A stretch of DNA of 64,000 bases from Bactericera cockerelli (lineage: Eukaryota > Arthropoda > Insecta > Hemiptera > Triozidae): NCBI GenBank assembly GCA_024516035.1, contig CM044955.1, forward strand, positions 48,376,891 through 48,440,890, given 5' to 3'. The position numbers were made by a program, and so were the translations under genes. The notes beneath the pieces are model-generated. The model made no database searches. It was not told where the DNA came from and was given only the letters and a program-made list of their open reading frames with translations. The number at the start of each line of letters is the position of its first letter. The first letter of the stretch is position 1. Below, piece after piece: positions 1 through 11,615 of this stretch.

Positions 1-116
1 GAAACCAGTGAGTAGGTAGGTAACTACTAACGTAACTAGTCATTGATCAGCCATTAGTCATTGATCAGCAAATCAGTCGTTGATCAGCCATTAGTAATAA
101 ATCAGCCATTAAGACG

Positions 117-250
117 GGGTGGGTGACCACTCCATTTCGACACCACGTGAAGCTGGCTACTACAGGATCAATCCAGGCTGGGTGAGGTTCATCTAGGTAG
201 CTGGTTTGTGAGTTTCGAGCATATACAGGGTGACACCTCCGTCTCATTGG
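117..250 (+). mobile_element. 5S rRNA-derived SINE, 5'-truncated
   Basis: It begins with GGGTGGGTGACCACTCCATT, the end of the 5S-like head, then the shared body (GCTGGCTACT, CCAGGCTGGGTGAGGTTCAT, ACCTCCGTCTC). Confidence 0.75.
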
Positions 251-778
251 TCTCTAGTGCTTAAGAGACATTAAGAACAACAGTGTAAATATTGAATTTA
301 ACTTAGGGCCACATTATGAAACAAAATTAAAGTTGTGAGCTATAGCTGTACACGATCTACTCGGAGTTCTCACAGGGTCCATTTCGCCAGCACACCACCT
401 TCAAATGTATGTTTTTTTTACATGGGTATTTTGTGCTAATTTGTGCAAAACCCGAATTTTGTAACAATCACAGCGCACTATAGCCTGAGTTAAGGTATAG
501 TGAGTGCCCACTAAGATTAATTACATTTTATAACTTGGTCCTTAGAAAAAAAAAGAAGATATTTTCCTCTAACTTACCCGTTCTATTTTAAGGACGTGAA
601 AATAGAGTTGAAAAATTATCTTGAAACTTATTTACATCAGTACTGAAGAGACTCATTTTAAAACATACCTTATGTCCTTGAAACAGTTCACATGCTACAA
701 CTGTTTCACCTGGCTATACCTGGATAGTGAGGGTTCGACTCTTTTTCCCCCCTCTTTATTTTTATCTATTTTTTATTT

Positions 779-780
<2 letters not shown>
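251..780. other. No gene recognised
   Basis: AT-rich sequence between a SINE fragment and a CT tract. Nothing recognised. Confidence 0.6.
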
Positions 781-782
<2 letters not shown>

Positions 783-841
<59 letters not shown>

Positions 842-856
842 TTCTCTCTTTTTCTC
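783..856. repeat. (CT)n microsatellite
   Basis: CT repeats with a few TTT interruptions. Confidence 0.95.
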
Positions 857-956
857 TTTAATAGTCTCTCTCTCTGTCCTGTCTCTTTTATTTACCCCTT
901 TTCATTACCCCTCTTTCTTTCTTTAGATAAACGTTACATTTGATTCACCAGGGGCT

Positions 957-1007
957 TTTGGTTCTGTTCCCAGTCCTAATATGATAAGGACTGGGAACAG
1001 AACCAAA
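957..1007. repeat. Perfect 21-bp hairpin
   Basis: The arms 957-977 and 987-1007 (GGTTCTGTTCCCAGTCCT) are perfect inverses with a 9-base loop. Confidence 0.85.
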
Positions 1008-1009
1008 TT

Positions 1010-2100
1010 TTTTTTGGTACACCAGATTTTTTTACTACCAGTCAGCCCTACCAGGAAACAGCTCAACACTTTTAGAGTAACTTTAAAGGAAAAACACCGA
1101 CAATGTTCCTAAAATACTGAACCTTGCCAGTTGAGCTCCTTATTCACCAATTCCTTCTATTGGAATGAAATTCTTACAACTTGAATAAAGTTCCTAATTA
1201 TACATAATATTAGGTATGTACCAATATACTCGTACAAAACTTTTTGTTTTGTGACATTGGTAGGACAGCCAGCATCATTCCGACAAAGATCTTTTCTATT
1301 GGTTATCAATGTATTGAATACTTACCTGTTTGTACTTTCTGTAATTATCTTGTTTTTTTCTCCCAACCATTGCCGAAGATTAGTTAACTTCCATATTTGC
1401 AGATTTCATTGCATGGAAGTTATCCGGCAATACAATTACATCATAATCACACAACTAGGAAGACTTGAATAATGACTTGGAATATAAAAAAAATTGGTAC
1501 CTACACTTGTTGTTAATTAAACAAGTGATATTTTTTCCATACTTATCAAGAACCACATCGTCCACATTCAACATCCATGATTCAATAAATCGCCAGTGTA
1601 CACTACACCAGTTATATCCGTATGGCATAACACATGGCATAATATCCGTCCCATTATTATTCTCGTTAGTACCCAGATTCAATCAACTCATTATAATGAA
1701 ACAATAAAATTATAACATGGGTGCTTGAGCATCGAATCTAAGAAATGGTTAGACCATTTGGGAAAGAAATTAATTGGAGTTACGGGTGATCCCCGTTCCA
1801 ATCATTTTCTTTACCAAAAATTGGTCTAGCCATTCAAAGAGGAAATGCTTCTTGCATCCTCGGTTCCTTCCAGAAAGACGGTCCCTGGGACAAGTTTTTA
1901 ATATTTAAAAATATTTTACATGAATTATACTTTTTAAAAAAAAGAGGAAAAAAATAAATAAAAAAAATTATGAAAGACTTTAAAATTTCATATTTTTTGC
2001 AATCACAATTTAAATCAAACTCTCCTTCTAAAATTTTTGGCCAACTTTGAACTCAAACCACCCACCTCCAGATTACGACTCCGCCGCATTGTTGATGGTT
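1010..2100. other. No gene recognised apart from the hairpin at 1744
   Basis: Short open frames on both strands lack any family signal. The sequence is AT-rich. Confidence 0.6.
1744..1834. other. 91-nt imperfect hairpin
   Basis: AATGGTTAGACCA pairs with TGGTCTAGCCATT (one wobble). Inner blocks AAAGAAA/TTTCTTT, ATTGGA/TCCAAT and ACGGG/CCCGT also pair around a TGAT loop. Size and shape suit a pre-miRNA or a short palindromic MITE. Confidence 0.6.
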
Positions 2101-2104
2101 GACT

Positions 2105-2320
2105 ACCGTGCACTGGTAGTCAAGTGGTTAACGCGCTATCTGGTAATCCAGGCAGCCTAGGGATCTGTTGGTTCGAATCCCACACAGTGCATGATTTTTT
2201 CCTAATTAATTTGAGTTTGTGACTAATATAAAAGGTAGGACTCTGAGGAATAGTTGTAGAAAATGTTTTGAGCATTTAACCTCGCCTGGTATTACTTCCA
2301 CAAAGAGTGTTATTATTGAT
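2105..2320 (+). mobile_element. tRNA-derived SINE, family A
   Basis: It has a box A-like TGGTAGTCAAGTGGTTAAC and a box B-like GGTTCGAATCCC, a body ending CCTCGCCTGGT and TTCCAC, and a TTATTATT tail. Matching copies are at 6863 and 57590. Confidence 0.85.
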
Positions 2321-3092
2321 ATGTTGCACTCCGTGGGATCTTGACTTAATAGGTCCAACCCATTATATTTATTAGGTGTCTATTTAAAAGAATTATCCCA
2401 ATAGACACTGTTTATTCAATATACTTCTCATGGGTGCACATTAGCACATCTAACAATTCAACTGCACCTCAAGTAACATGCATTTTCCGTGCTAGCTTCC
2501 GCTGACAACTGCATGCTAAATGAATTCTAACATCAGCTACTCAGAACTACTTTTAATTCAGAGTTATAGTGGATACTACAGCCATTAACTGTTTAGTTAG
2601 TTCTAATTACGTAATAGTCACCGTCTGTAATATTCACCAAAGTCGGTTAGGGAGTCTTTCCAGAAAGCTTTCTCACTCTCAGAATCCCCAAATCTCCCTC
2701 TCAACGGATGCACTTTAATGACTGATGACACATTTCAGTTGGTTGAAAGCCAAAACCCAACTGGCAATTGTGAGAGCGATGTCCTTAAGGTTGAGAGGAA
2801 CTAGACAGAGGTTTAAATCAGCAATGATTGAAGATGGTGCAGGAGTAGAATTTATAGGTATGTCAATTAAAAAAATGTTAAAAAATGACACACTGATTGG
2901 GAGTGATTGGACTATTTGAACAGGATTCGACGGGGAATTATTTGTTATTAGGTTCATATTAGAAATCCAAATTGTTAGGTATATGTATGTAATATTATAT
3001 AAAACTAGGATTCTTTTAATTTAAATTTTCACTCACCGACTTAAGTTTCGCCTAACTCGTAGGCTTGATCACGATTACTGGACTGGTTAGTT

Positions 3093-3656
3093 TTAATGTT
3101 GCTGATGCTGTGAAGATATAGGTTCTTTCTTATAGACCAGATATGGTAATGTGTCTATTATAGCATTTAAATTCATATTTGTTTCTACAGATCGATGGAT
3201 GTATATCTGTTCCTGGCACATGATTTCTCGGAACTTATTACCTTTATATAGGAGGTCTACTTTTGTTTTCTTAAGTTCGTGTTCATCATTAATGAGGTGG
3301 TCTGCATAGTTCGATCTTCCTAGGGTGTTGTTTCTGGCAGCTGCAAGATGTTCTTCAGTTCTTGTTTTAATGCTTCTACGGGTCATACCTACGTATTCTG
3401 CACCACATTCACATGTTAGTTTGTATACACCACTACAATCTTCTTCTTTTATTTTGTCTTTTCTATTGAACAGTGAAGTTAGGTTTTTACTTTTAAATGC
3501 TGGTTTGTATCCATATTCTTTTATGATACTAGCTATAGGGTGTTCTAGGCTTTTTACAAATGGTAAACCTACATATTTAATGGTTTTGATATCTCTGGTG
3601 GTGTATAGCATTCTTTCTACTTTATTCTTCAGGGTGTTATTGAAGACTTTTTTCAT
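3093..3656 (-). pseudogene. Penelope-like element ORF, C-terminal GIY-YIG endonuclease domain
   Basis: The frame contains DCSGVYKLTCECGAEYVGMT with TRRSIKTRTEEH: GVYKL and YVG are the two halves of the GIY-YIG core, with the following conserved Arg and Glu region present. The upstream part (LPFVKSLEHPIASIIKEYGY) is the linker between reverse transcriptase and endonuclease in this class. In-frame sequence continues upstream of 3656 to about 3715, so the ATG is internal and the copy is 5'-truncated. The frame is intact to its stop. Confidence 0.85.
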
Positions 3657-3715
3657 CTCATAGTTCGAGTAACCATTGTTATTACCAATCTTTTTTATTG
3701 TTTTTATTTCATTTT

Positions 3716-4028
3716 GGTGCAGAATACGTAGGTATGACCCGTAGAAGCATTAAAACAAGAACTGAAGAACATCTTGCAGCTGCCAGAAAACAACACCCTA
3801 GGAAGATCGAACTATGCAGACCACCTCATTAATGATGAACACGAACTTAAGAAAACAAAAGTAGACCTCCTATATAAAGGTAATAAGTTCCGAGAAATCA
3901 TGTGCCAGGAACAGATATACATCCATCGATCTGTAGAAACAAATATGAATTTAAATGCTATAATAGACACATTACCATATCTGGTCTATAAGAAAGAACC
4001 TATATCTTCACAGCATCAGCAACATTAA
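3716..4028 (+). pseudogene. Second, inverted copy of the GIY-YIG domain end, with a 1-bp frameshift
   Basis: The sequence is the inverse of 3096-3405 but has one extra A in a run near 3786 (CCAGAAAACAAC against CCAGAAACAAC), which breaks the frame. From about 3790 it continues as NTLGRSNYADHLINDEHELK to the same C-terminus. Confidence 0.85.
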
Positions 4029-4255
4029 AACTAACCAGTCCAGTAATCGTGATCAAGCCTACGAGTTAGGCGAAACTTAAGTCGGTGAGTGAAAATTTAA
4101 ATTAAAAGAATCCTAGTTTTATATAATATTACATACATATACAGAATTCGACGGTTGAAAAGGAGTCTTACGGATGCAGAACTTGTATAACGCGAAAGCA
4201 AGTACAGATTTACAGAACTATTAAAAGTCGTCGGATTTTCTCATCTTTTCTTCTC

Positions 4256-4330
4256 TCGCCAAATTAATACCTCGCTGGACGTTGCTTAACTCAAGTTGCA
4301 GAATGAGAACTGGTGCTGGCTCTGGCAGGG
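4256..4330 (-). mobile_element. 5S rRNA-derived SINE head fragment
   Basis: The minus strand has AGTTAAGCAACGTCCAGCGA preceded by CACCAGTTCTCATTCTG, matching the 5S-like head of 59270. Confidence 0.7.
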
Positions 4331-4419
4331 ATGTGCTTAACTGGGCCACAAGAACACAGATTGCCATTATTAGGGCATCAGTAACATTTCGTGTTCTCAC
4401 ACAAGGTACCCGGAAGCTC

Positions 4420-4605
4420 TGTACCTGTAGCTCAGAGGTCAAGGCGTCTTTCTGGTAATCCAGATGTCGTGGGTTCGAAACCCATCCGGGACAAGTTATC
4501 CTCCCATTTGGGATTTAGGCTTAATACCGTTGGGCTTGCTGCTAGAATAATGGGACGCATTAGTCCTAATCGGGCAGTACAAAAAAGTTAATATTATTAT
4601 TTTTT
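4420..4605 (+). mobile_element. tRNA-derived SINE, family C
   Basis: It has GTAGCTCAGAGGTCAAGGCG, GGGTTCGAAACCC, TCCTCCCATTTGGGATTTAG, GGGCTTGCTGCTAGAATAAT, and a TTATTATT tail. Confidence 0.85.
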
Positions 4606-4745
4606 ATTCGATCGTCCCCAGTAACTCGATGGTTTAGGCAGCATATTCAAATATGGAGGTCGGTGGTTCGAATCCGTGGCTACACTTTAACCGGACATAT
4701 TTGAGGAATTGTCACATCATATCTTTCTTGTGATAAACACAATTA
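4606..4745 (+). mobile_element. tRNA-like unit following SINE C
   Basis: It has AACTCGATGGTTTAGGCAGC and GGTCGGTGGTTCGAATCCGT, then TGTGATAAACACAA. A related unit precedes SINE C on the minus strand at 27225-27316, so the family is dimeric. Confidence 0.6.
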
Positions 4746-4780
4746 CTTTTGAAAAAATTGTGATTGGCGCATCTCTCCCA

Positions 4781-4785
<5 letters not shown>

Positions 4786-4825
<40 letters not shown>

Positions 4826-4865
4826 ACTCTCTCTCCCACTCACTCACTCACTCTTTCTCTTTTTT

Positions 4866-4931
<66 letters not shown>

Positions 4932-4950
4932 ATACACATACACACACACA
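4786..4950. repeat. (CT)n then (CA)n microsatellite
   Basis: CT repeats interrupted near 4820-4870, then a pure run to 4926, then CACATACACACACACA. Confidence 0.95.
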
Positions 4951-4959
4951 TATCGTGTC

Positions 4960-6020
4960 ATGCTGTTGCCACCTCTAGTATAATATCCGGATCTGATATA
5001 ACGCCACGGTCTGTTAGCTATTGTCGTATCGTGTGTCACTTTGTCAGTTTAAAGTATAGCGGGTAGGTAAAAAAATAATAAAAAAAAATGGAAAAATTGA
5101 AACCATAGCTTTCACCGTTTACAAAAAACTTTTATCCCACAGCAAATGAGGCTGTTCTTTCACTGCCTGGCTGTAGTTGTGTACGTGCACTAGTAGATAC
5201 CTGGTACAGTCACATACTGGCTACTATATCATTCGAAAGATTTTCCAGCGAACAGGCAGAAGGCTGACCAATTTATTTTTCAAACAATGAAACCAAAGTC
5301 CAAATTTATTTTGAAAATTAGTCCAATGAAGCCAAATTTATTTTCAAACAATAAGAAACATTTATAGCCATTTACCATAGGCAGGAATCGAAACAGTGAA
5401 CAGTGTAGGTTTGTACGATAACGTTAAAACCAACTAGGCTTGGTGGCGTAGAGTAGGATGTACGGTAATGCCTCATTGTGTAGAGTAGGGTTAGGAAAAA
5501 TTAATATAGGGCCATGCCTCGGGCCGTAACTCGAGTGTAGCCACTAGTCTTGTTTAACTGGTGATAACCGTGTTTGATGAAAATAAATTGTTATTTCAGT
5601 CACTATACCCCAGGTTTTTCTTTACACCCTGTAATTTATCTTGTTGTGATACATGTTACACTATGGTTTACTCAGGCACTATGGTCAGCTAATAACAGAA
5701 CGTATAATACTGTTAGCTATTACGGGTCCTAGTTACCTAATAATAAATTTATATTGGTAAACACCAGAACCCACCCAAAACTGTTCATTCCTATTGCTTC
5801 GGTCTTTCAACAGAGTTGTCAAACAATGTAAAATCTAATACATTGTGTCTTGTCCGGGATCCTTGTATTTGTGTTCATCAATCACAACTTTGAAGTCGCC
5901 GGGCCCGACTGGTGTAACGTGCTAGGCTTTCACGCATGAACCTGGGTTCGAATCAAAGCTGGACGGTAAATTTTCTACTCTGAGGTACTTGATCCTTTCC
6001 ATAGTAGTCACATTTCCGCC
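4960..6020. other. No gene recognised
   Basis: Non-coding. ATGCCTCA with CGTAACTCG words recur at 5513-5535 and 6349-6372, and GTAGAGTAGG at 5448 and 5479, suggesting an old duplicated repeat. Confidence 0.5.
5895..5985 (+). mobile_element. tRNA-derived SINE head, other family
   Basis: It has GACTGGTGTAACGTGCTAGG and CCTGGGTTCGAATCAAAGC, followed by TTTTCTACTCTGAGGTAC. It is too diverged to be a working tRNA. Confidence 0.6.
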
Positions 6021-6024
6021 ATTA

Positions 6025-6284
6025 TCTCTCCCTCTGTATTTCTCTTTCTCTCTATCTCTGCCTCTCTCTTTCTCTCCCTCCCTCTCTATCTCCCTCCCTC
6101 CCTCTCTCTTTCTCTCCCTCCTTCTTCTCTCTCTCTCTCTCTCTCTCCCTCTCTCTCTCTCTCTCTCCCTCTCCCTCTCCTCTCTCTCTCCCTCTCTCTC
6201 TCTCCCTCTCTCTCTCTCTCTCCCTCTCTCTCTCTCTCCTCTCTCTCCTCCCCTCTCTCTCTCTCCCTCTCTCTCTCTCCCGCC
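6025..6284. repeat. (CT)n/(CCT)n-rich tract
   Basis: About 260 bp of mixed CT and CCCT repeats on the plus strand; pyrimidine only over long stretches. Confidence 0.95.
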
Positions 6285-6862
6285 CTTCTATATTTATAAC
6301 AAAGTATGGCAATGCCTCATTGTGTAGGGTAGGAAAAACAAATAATCGGCCATGCCTCAGACCGTAACTCGGCTATTTTATTACTTCAGTCCCTCTCTCT
6401 TTTATTATTTCAGTCACCTCCTCAGTTAATTTCTCTGACTGGCTCTCCAGTTCTAGGACCGACCAATGGCTGGAACGTGCGTATGTTAGTTCATTCGAGT
6501 TCCATTACAAAGTACGGGTAAACTGCTAGTTATGTATATTATGAAATGATAAAAGTATTACCACGGTGAGATGTTTTTTAATCAGCTATAATATATCTAC
6601 AAGGCACCTGTTCCCACGGAAGTTACAGGCTTACAGATTTATTATTCCTCACGCTACCACCTGTCCTGTTGATTGTCCTACTCTGTCAGATCTTGTGTTC
6701 CTATAAGTTTCTGGGAATACTTGTAATTCCTGGGCTAAATGTGCGGTAAATTGTAAAGTTAATCTGTGAAGAACTAATATGTTGTGATTTGTGAGGCTAT
6801 CTAGAAAGCCAGGACCAACCAGGACATGGGATGAAAAATAAATAAATACCTACTTAGAAAAG

Positions 6863-7077
6863 ACCGTGCATTGGTAGTCAAGTGGTTAACACGCTAGTCT
6901 GGTAATCCAGGTATCGTAGGGATCCGTTGGTTCAAATCCCACTCAGTGCATGAATTTTCCTCGAGTTTGCAACCACGTAATATTAAGACTCTGAGAGTTA
7001 GGTGGTAGAAAATTCTTTGAGCATTAACCTCGCCTGGTGGTTACCTTCCACTATAAAGAGATATTATTATTATTAAA
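6863..7077 (+). mobile_element. tRNA-derived SINE, family A
   Basis: Same layout as the copy at 2105: TGGTAGTCAAGTGGTTAACA, GGTTCAAATCCC, CTCGCCTGGTGGTTACCTTC and an ATTATTATTATT tail. Confidence 0.88.
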
Positions 7078-7384
7078 AGACAGTTACCGGAAAATACCAG
7101 CGTCTATTTCGAGCTGAGTGAAAGTGGCCGAAGATGGAAATGAAAGCAGTTGGTTGGATTGAAAGACGCTCATATTGCTCAGGACATAGACGAGCAAAGC
7201 CATTGTGTGTGAACAATGTGTGCTGGAGACCTTAAGGATCTGAATTTATGCAGAATATTGACCATAGGGAGCTGACTCTATACAGAGGAACCCACAGGAA
7301 TGTCACGAACTGAGTTAACAATAGATTAGACCTACGAACCGAAGAATGTCCTGTGTTTATCCTGCAAGAATCAAACTAATGGTC

Positions 7385-7510
7385 GGGTGGAAATATTCGT
7401 GCTTGCTCAGAGCAGGCAAGGACGTCCAAGAACTCAAATGAAGCCATGACAAATCACAGACTGTGATTGGTGGAAAGTTCTATTTAGGTAGCTAACATGC
7501 GTATCTCCAC
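7385..7510. mobile_element. Relative of the 17928 short repeat
   Basis: It shares GGGTGGAAAT, GCTTGCTC, CTGTGATTGGTGGAAAGTTC and GCTAACATGC in the same order. It is diverged. Confidence 0.5.
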
Positions 7511-7680
7511 AGAGATTCCCTGAACTTATTTGGTTACTCTGTGGAGAACGGAAGTTCGATTAATAAATTTAAAATAATAGGTTTGACTTTGTTTACATAA
7601 CACTTGACGACCGGCATGGTTTTTAGTGAATTCTCCCGTGGGACCGGCGATGTTTAGACGTAGTGCATTTGTGTACCAAC

Positions 7681-7740
7681 TGTACCACCGGTGGTACACC
7701 CGGTCCATTCCGCACAGACACGCGTGTACCACCGGTGGTC
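7681..7740. repeat. Two copies of the palindrome ACCACCGGTGGT
   Basis: The first lies in a longer 18-bp palindrome, TGTACCACCGGTGGTACA (7681-7698); the second is at 7727-7740. Confidence 0.85.
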
Positions 7741-8771
7741 GTCTAAGTGTTACAGCTCCAATAACTTAATTAGTACTCACACAAGATACAAGTCCATATC
7801 TTGTTGTATAGTTGCCGTTAATTTACAAGTGGTCTAATTGGGAATACACGAATTGGGTGAGTCAACATTTTTTTATGTAAGAAAACTCGTGTTGTAATAA
7901 TCAGGCATTTTCAAAAGTCTCCACTCTCCAAGGTACCTTTTTGAACGGTCATCATTTAATGGTAACTCAGGTATTTAATGATAACTTAGGAATTTAATAA
8001 TACCTTAATCTCTACACTGACCCCCTGACCTTACCATGACTGCGCCGAGAGACAGTACGACGTCAATTTCAGACTAAACTTGTCGTGCGTGCAGTAAATT
8101 TGATAATGACGACCTTTCTATGACTTCTAGACACGAGATTTATTTTGTGTCAAACCAGAAAAAAGTTGGAACTCGTGATTGACTCTGTTGGGTAGTTGAG
8201 TCACAAGTGAAGGAGAGTTTTTCCTTGCTAAATCACGCAATTTCATTTTTTTAACACAGGTTAGCCTGCATAAGTGGCACATTGCACTAACAAGTTGTCG
8301 TCAGATCACTGTGTAGAACTAGGTGACTGACGGTGACCAATCAAATCCCAAACTTTATGATTTTTAATGCGAGTTCGTATCATTCTGATATTGATATCAT
8401 CATTGTGATTAACACAAATATGATACAATCTAATTAAATCATGACTAGCATCAAAACAAGATAAGAAATTTATTCTTTAATGATTTGGTAGTCACGTTTG
8501 CCTGAACACGGAATAAGCGTGATGATTTTAGTTATAAATGTTTGGATCAAGTAGCTAAATCACAACACATGGCAAAAAATCAATTATAATTTTATTATTA
8601 TCATGATTATTACTGGAACAAGAAAATCAGGTTCAGGGTGAACGAACAATTACAAACCTAAATAAGATATTACACGAAAATATTCCAGATTCCTTGAACT
8701 AATTGCTGTTATTGCTGATATAGGTATCCTCCCAAAGGTTCCTATCATATATCAGTGTAGCTGTAGATGTA

Positions 8772-8776
<5 letters not shown>

Positions 8777-8803
<27 letters not shown>
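8777..8803. repeat. Poly(A) run
   Basis: About 27 A in a row after ATGTATGT. It could be the tail of an unidentified retrotransposon on the plus strand; nothing upstream is recognised. Confidence 0.8.
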
Positions 8804-8805
<2 letters not shown>

Positions 8806-9455
8806 AATAATAATTATCATAAGAAAATTTACTAATTTATTGATTGATTGATTGATCGAACTGATCAAAACACATCAAAACACAAGCGTAACTATATCAG
8901 ATTTTAAATGATTAAGAAAAAAAAATGTCCTGGTTTGGACCATTTTACATAAATTTCGACTCATTTCTTAGCCTAGCTCAACGTTTCTAAACATTGTGTG
9001 ATTCGAAACCATTCCCTGTATATAGTCCTTTACATATAATTTGAGAATAGAAGTTTTTCTACGAAGTAGGGAAAAAATGACGGTTGTGATTGATGTTTTT
9101 CGTGCTTTTGCTACCTTTAGGTATCGTATACGTTAGTACCTAACTATTTAGATGGACTCATTAGACTATTTTTAACAATTCTGTAGGTAATTATAGCTAA
9201 CTAAAGCCAATAAATAGATTTTGTGTCTTTAACTACTCACCCATAATCATCAGAAATAACATGCGCCCCAAATATGAAACTGCATTCTTTAAAATTAAAA
9301 TTACAGATTTCTTCATTTAAATCCTAAAAAAGAAGCTATTGGAATTTTTTGGGGATATACATAGTCAAAACTAATGTCCACCGTTTTAATTTTAGATTAT
9401 TGATGTAATACGAATAGATAAATAATATTTAAAAATCTGGTGTAAACATCACACG

Positions 9456-10095
9456 ACTTTCCTTATCATATTAGGAATGGGAATAGGACCAAAAGGCAAT
9501 GGTGACTCAAAGGTAACAGTTAGCTAAAAATCAAAGCCAAATTCGTAATCAGTATCTCAAAATCATTTTATTTGATATGTCACAATCCCCATCTAGGATG
9601 AATAATAAAAAAGGTAGTCAAAGCGGGTCCCCCCCAAAATACCGGTAAATTGGGGCCGAGGTCCAAAAAGTTCAAAATATCAAAAAAATAATAAGAAGAG
9701 ACCCCCTTTATTTTTTTAATCGAAGAAAATGTTATTCTCTAACTTTTTTTGTATCTTTAACCAATTCATAGAAGCGGCGCTTGCGGCCAATATTTGCGGC
9801 CCTGCGGCCGCATTTTGCGGCCGATTTTAACCAAAAGTTTCGTGGTTCGTCTGGTATATAAAATTGATTCGCATACCATATTTCAAGTCTCTAGCTCTTA
9901 CCGTTCTTGAGATCCTGTTCACACACAGACAGACAGACAGACGGACGGACAGACAGACAGACAGACGCACGGACCAATGGCTGAAAACAACTTTTTTGGT
10001 ATCCTGAGGCTATGATTCGTCCAGAAATGTGAAAAACTGGGTAGGTCAAATTTTCGACGAATACAATACTTTCCTTATTATAGGATAAGGAAAGT
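9456..10095 (+). mobile_element. Dispersed TIR repeat with GCGGCC motifs and a GACA tract, copy 1
   Basis: The ends ACTTTCCTTATC and GATAAGGAAAGT are inverted. Inside are repeated GCGGCC words (9775-9822), a (GACA)n tract (9930-9965), and CGGACCAATGGCTGAAAAC. It is about 640 bp with no coding frame. Copy 2 is at 60832-61447. Confidence 0.85.
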
Positions 10096-10285
10096 AAAAA
10101 TCAAATAATTATGTAGGTTATCTGGGTCTCAGATATGGAAAATATTTGAATAATTTGAATGTTTCGTATGGGTTCTGTATTTGCCTATTAATATTGCCTG
10201 TTGGATTGGATACCTGCTTCTGTTCTTCAAGGTAATTTAGTTTTAATTGAACAAGAAAAAAACACTGCCAATTATAGACACAATA

Positions 10286-10971
10286 CTTCCTCGTGATTGC
10301 TTCACATTGTAAACACGTGCCAATTTTGAGATTTTATCGAAAATTACTTGTATCTCCAAAACGGCTCAACCGATTTTCTTCAAATTTGATTTATATGGTA
10401 GAATATCGTTTTTTCTACATTCTAAATTCCACAAAAAATTCTGTATCGGCAAGTCGTGGTCCTTATTTTTTTACTTTTTTGTCCAAAACTTCGGATTTTC
10501 TGAAATATCAGAGTCAAATTTTAATTAATTAAAAAATAAATATAAATTGTCTATGTAAAACAATAACATGCATATACATACAAAATTTCATCGAAATCGG
10601 TTGTACCGTTCACGAGATATAAGCGTTTAAGTAAAAAGTTAGTGGTCAGGCGCATGGTCTCTTTCACCCAGAACCGCTAGTATGAATTCGATAAATTTAA
10701 AATGGGACCATCTGCAGAATGTCTCCTAGATGTGTGCAAAATTTCATCAAAATCAGTTGAGTAGTTTTCGAGATTTGCGCGTTACAAGGAATCGTTTTAA
10801 CAGACAGACAGACAGACAGACCGACAGACGGACACAAAACCAAATTTACTCAGTAGGTTATGAAACGTCCAGAAATATGAAAAAAATTGAAATCGGAGCA
10901 AAAAAATATTTTTTTTTACAAAAACGAACACAATACTTCCGATTTCTAATCTTAGAAATTTCTCGGAAGTA
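10286..10971 (+). mobile_element. Dispersed TIR repeat (TACTTCC ends), copy 1
   Basis: The ends TACTTCCTCG and CTCGGAAGTA are inverted. It holds TCCAAAACGGCTCAACCGAT, GTCTCTTTCACCCAGAACCG and a (GACA)n tract at 10801. It matches 11956-12650 in inverse orientation. Confidence 0.85.
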
Positions 10972-11534
10972 ATAATAATTGTGTTGAAATCTTCAATAAA
11001 TAGATACCTACTCTGAATAGAGTAGGTATCCATTTATTATACGAGTATTCTAGGTATGTAGGTGTTGTAGGTATATCTGAATCTCGGACATCCATATCCT
11101 CAGTGAATGCCGAAACCTTCAATTTGGATTTTAATTGGGTAACTTAGTTACCTACCAAGATTGTATTCATATACCTATTATATTTATCTAGGTAGGTATA
11201 TACTTAGGTATATTTGCATACTTTTGGCTACCTAAACTGAACGCTCACACATTAATGCACAGTTCTTTGGCATTAAGATATTTTTTTCAAGTTAGTAAAA
11301 TAAAGTTAAACCAGGCAATCAAATTGAAGGTTTTGGGTATCCACCAAATGACCGATGTAATTTAACCAATAAACACAATGTCAAACTAGGTGGGTACCTA
11401 CCAGGAGTAACTACTAGCTGAAGCTGGCACAGTCTCTTCAGACTCTCTTGTTTCTGAACATTTTATGCTTCAATCACCAGGTTTTAAATTAATTTAGACT
11501 CAAGGGATATGCTTTTTTTTTTCTTTCATTTTTT

Positions 11535-11615
11535 TTTTTTTTGGGGGGGGGGGGTTTAACGGTCTTTCAACTACATGGCCATATCACGACTGGGGTTTTA
11601 CCCTCCATTAAACCA
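11535..11615 (-). mobile_element. 5S-derived SINE, tail fragment
   Basis: The plus strand has TTTCAACTACATGGCCATAT and CACGACTGGGGTTTTACCCT, the inverse of the family tail. A G-run of about 10 precedes it. Confidence 0.65.

Larger units (their letters stand above)
2979..4142. mobile_element. Penelope-like element, palindromic head-to-head pair
   Basis: Arms of about 427 bp (2979-3405 and 3716-4142) are near-identical and inverted, separated by 310 bp. Each carries the GIY-YIG end of a Penelope-like ORF. Only the 3' part of the element is present; the reverse transcriptase is missing. Partial tandem or inverted copies are usual for this class. Confidence 0.85.
7510..9455. other. No gene recognised
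   Basis: AT-rich sequence with the paired palindromes at 7681 and a poly(A) run at 8777. No coding signal. Confidence 0.6.

Noticed and set aside
621..926. Frames rich in SLSLSLS at 621, 4709, 4764 and 5989
   Set aside because: Translations of CT microsatellites.
2128..2195. Possible tRNA gene (box A and box B present)
   Set aside because: It belongs to a SINE with the same 3' body and (ATT)n tail in three copies; cloverleaf pairing is incomplete.
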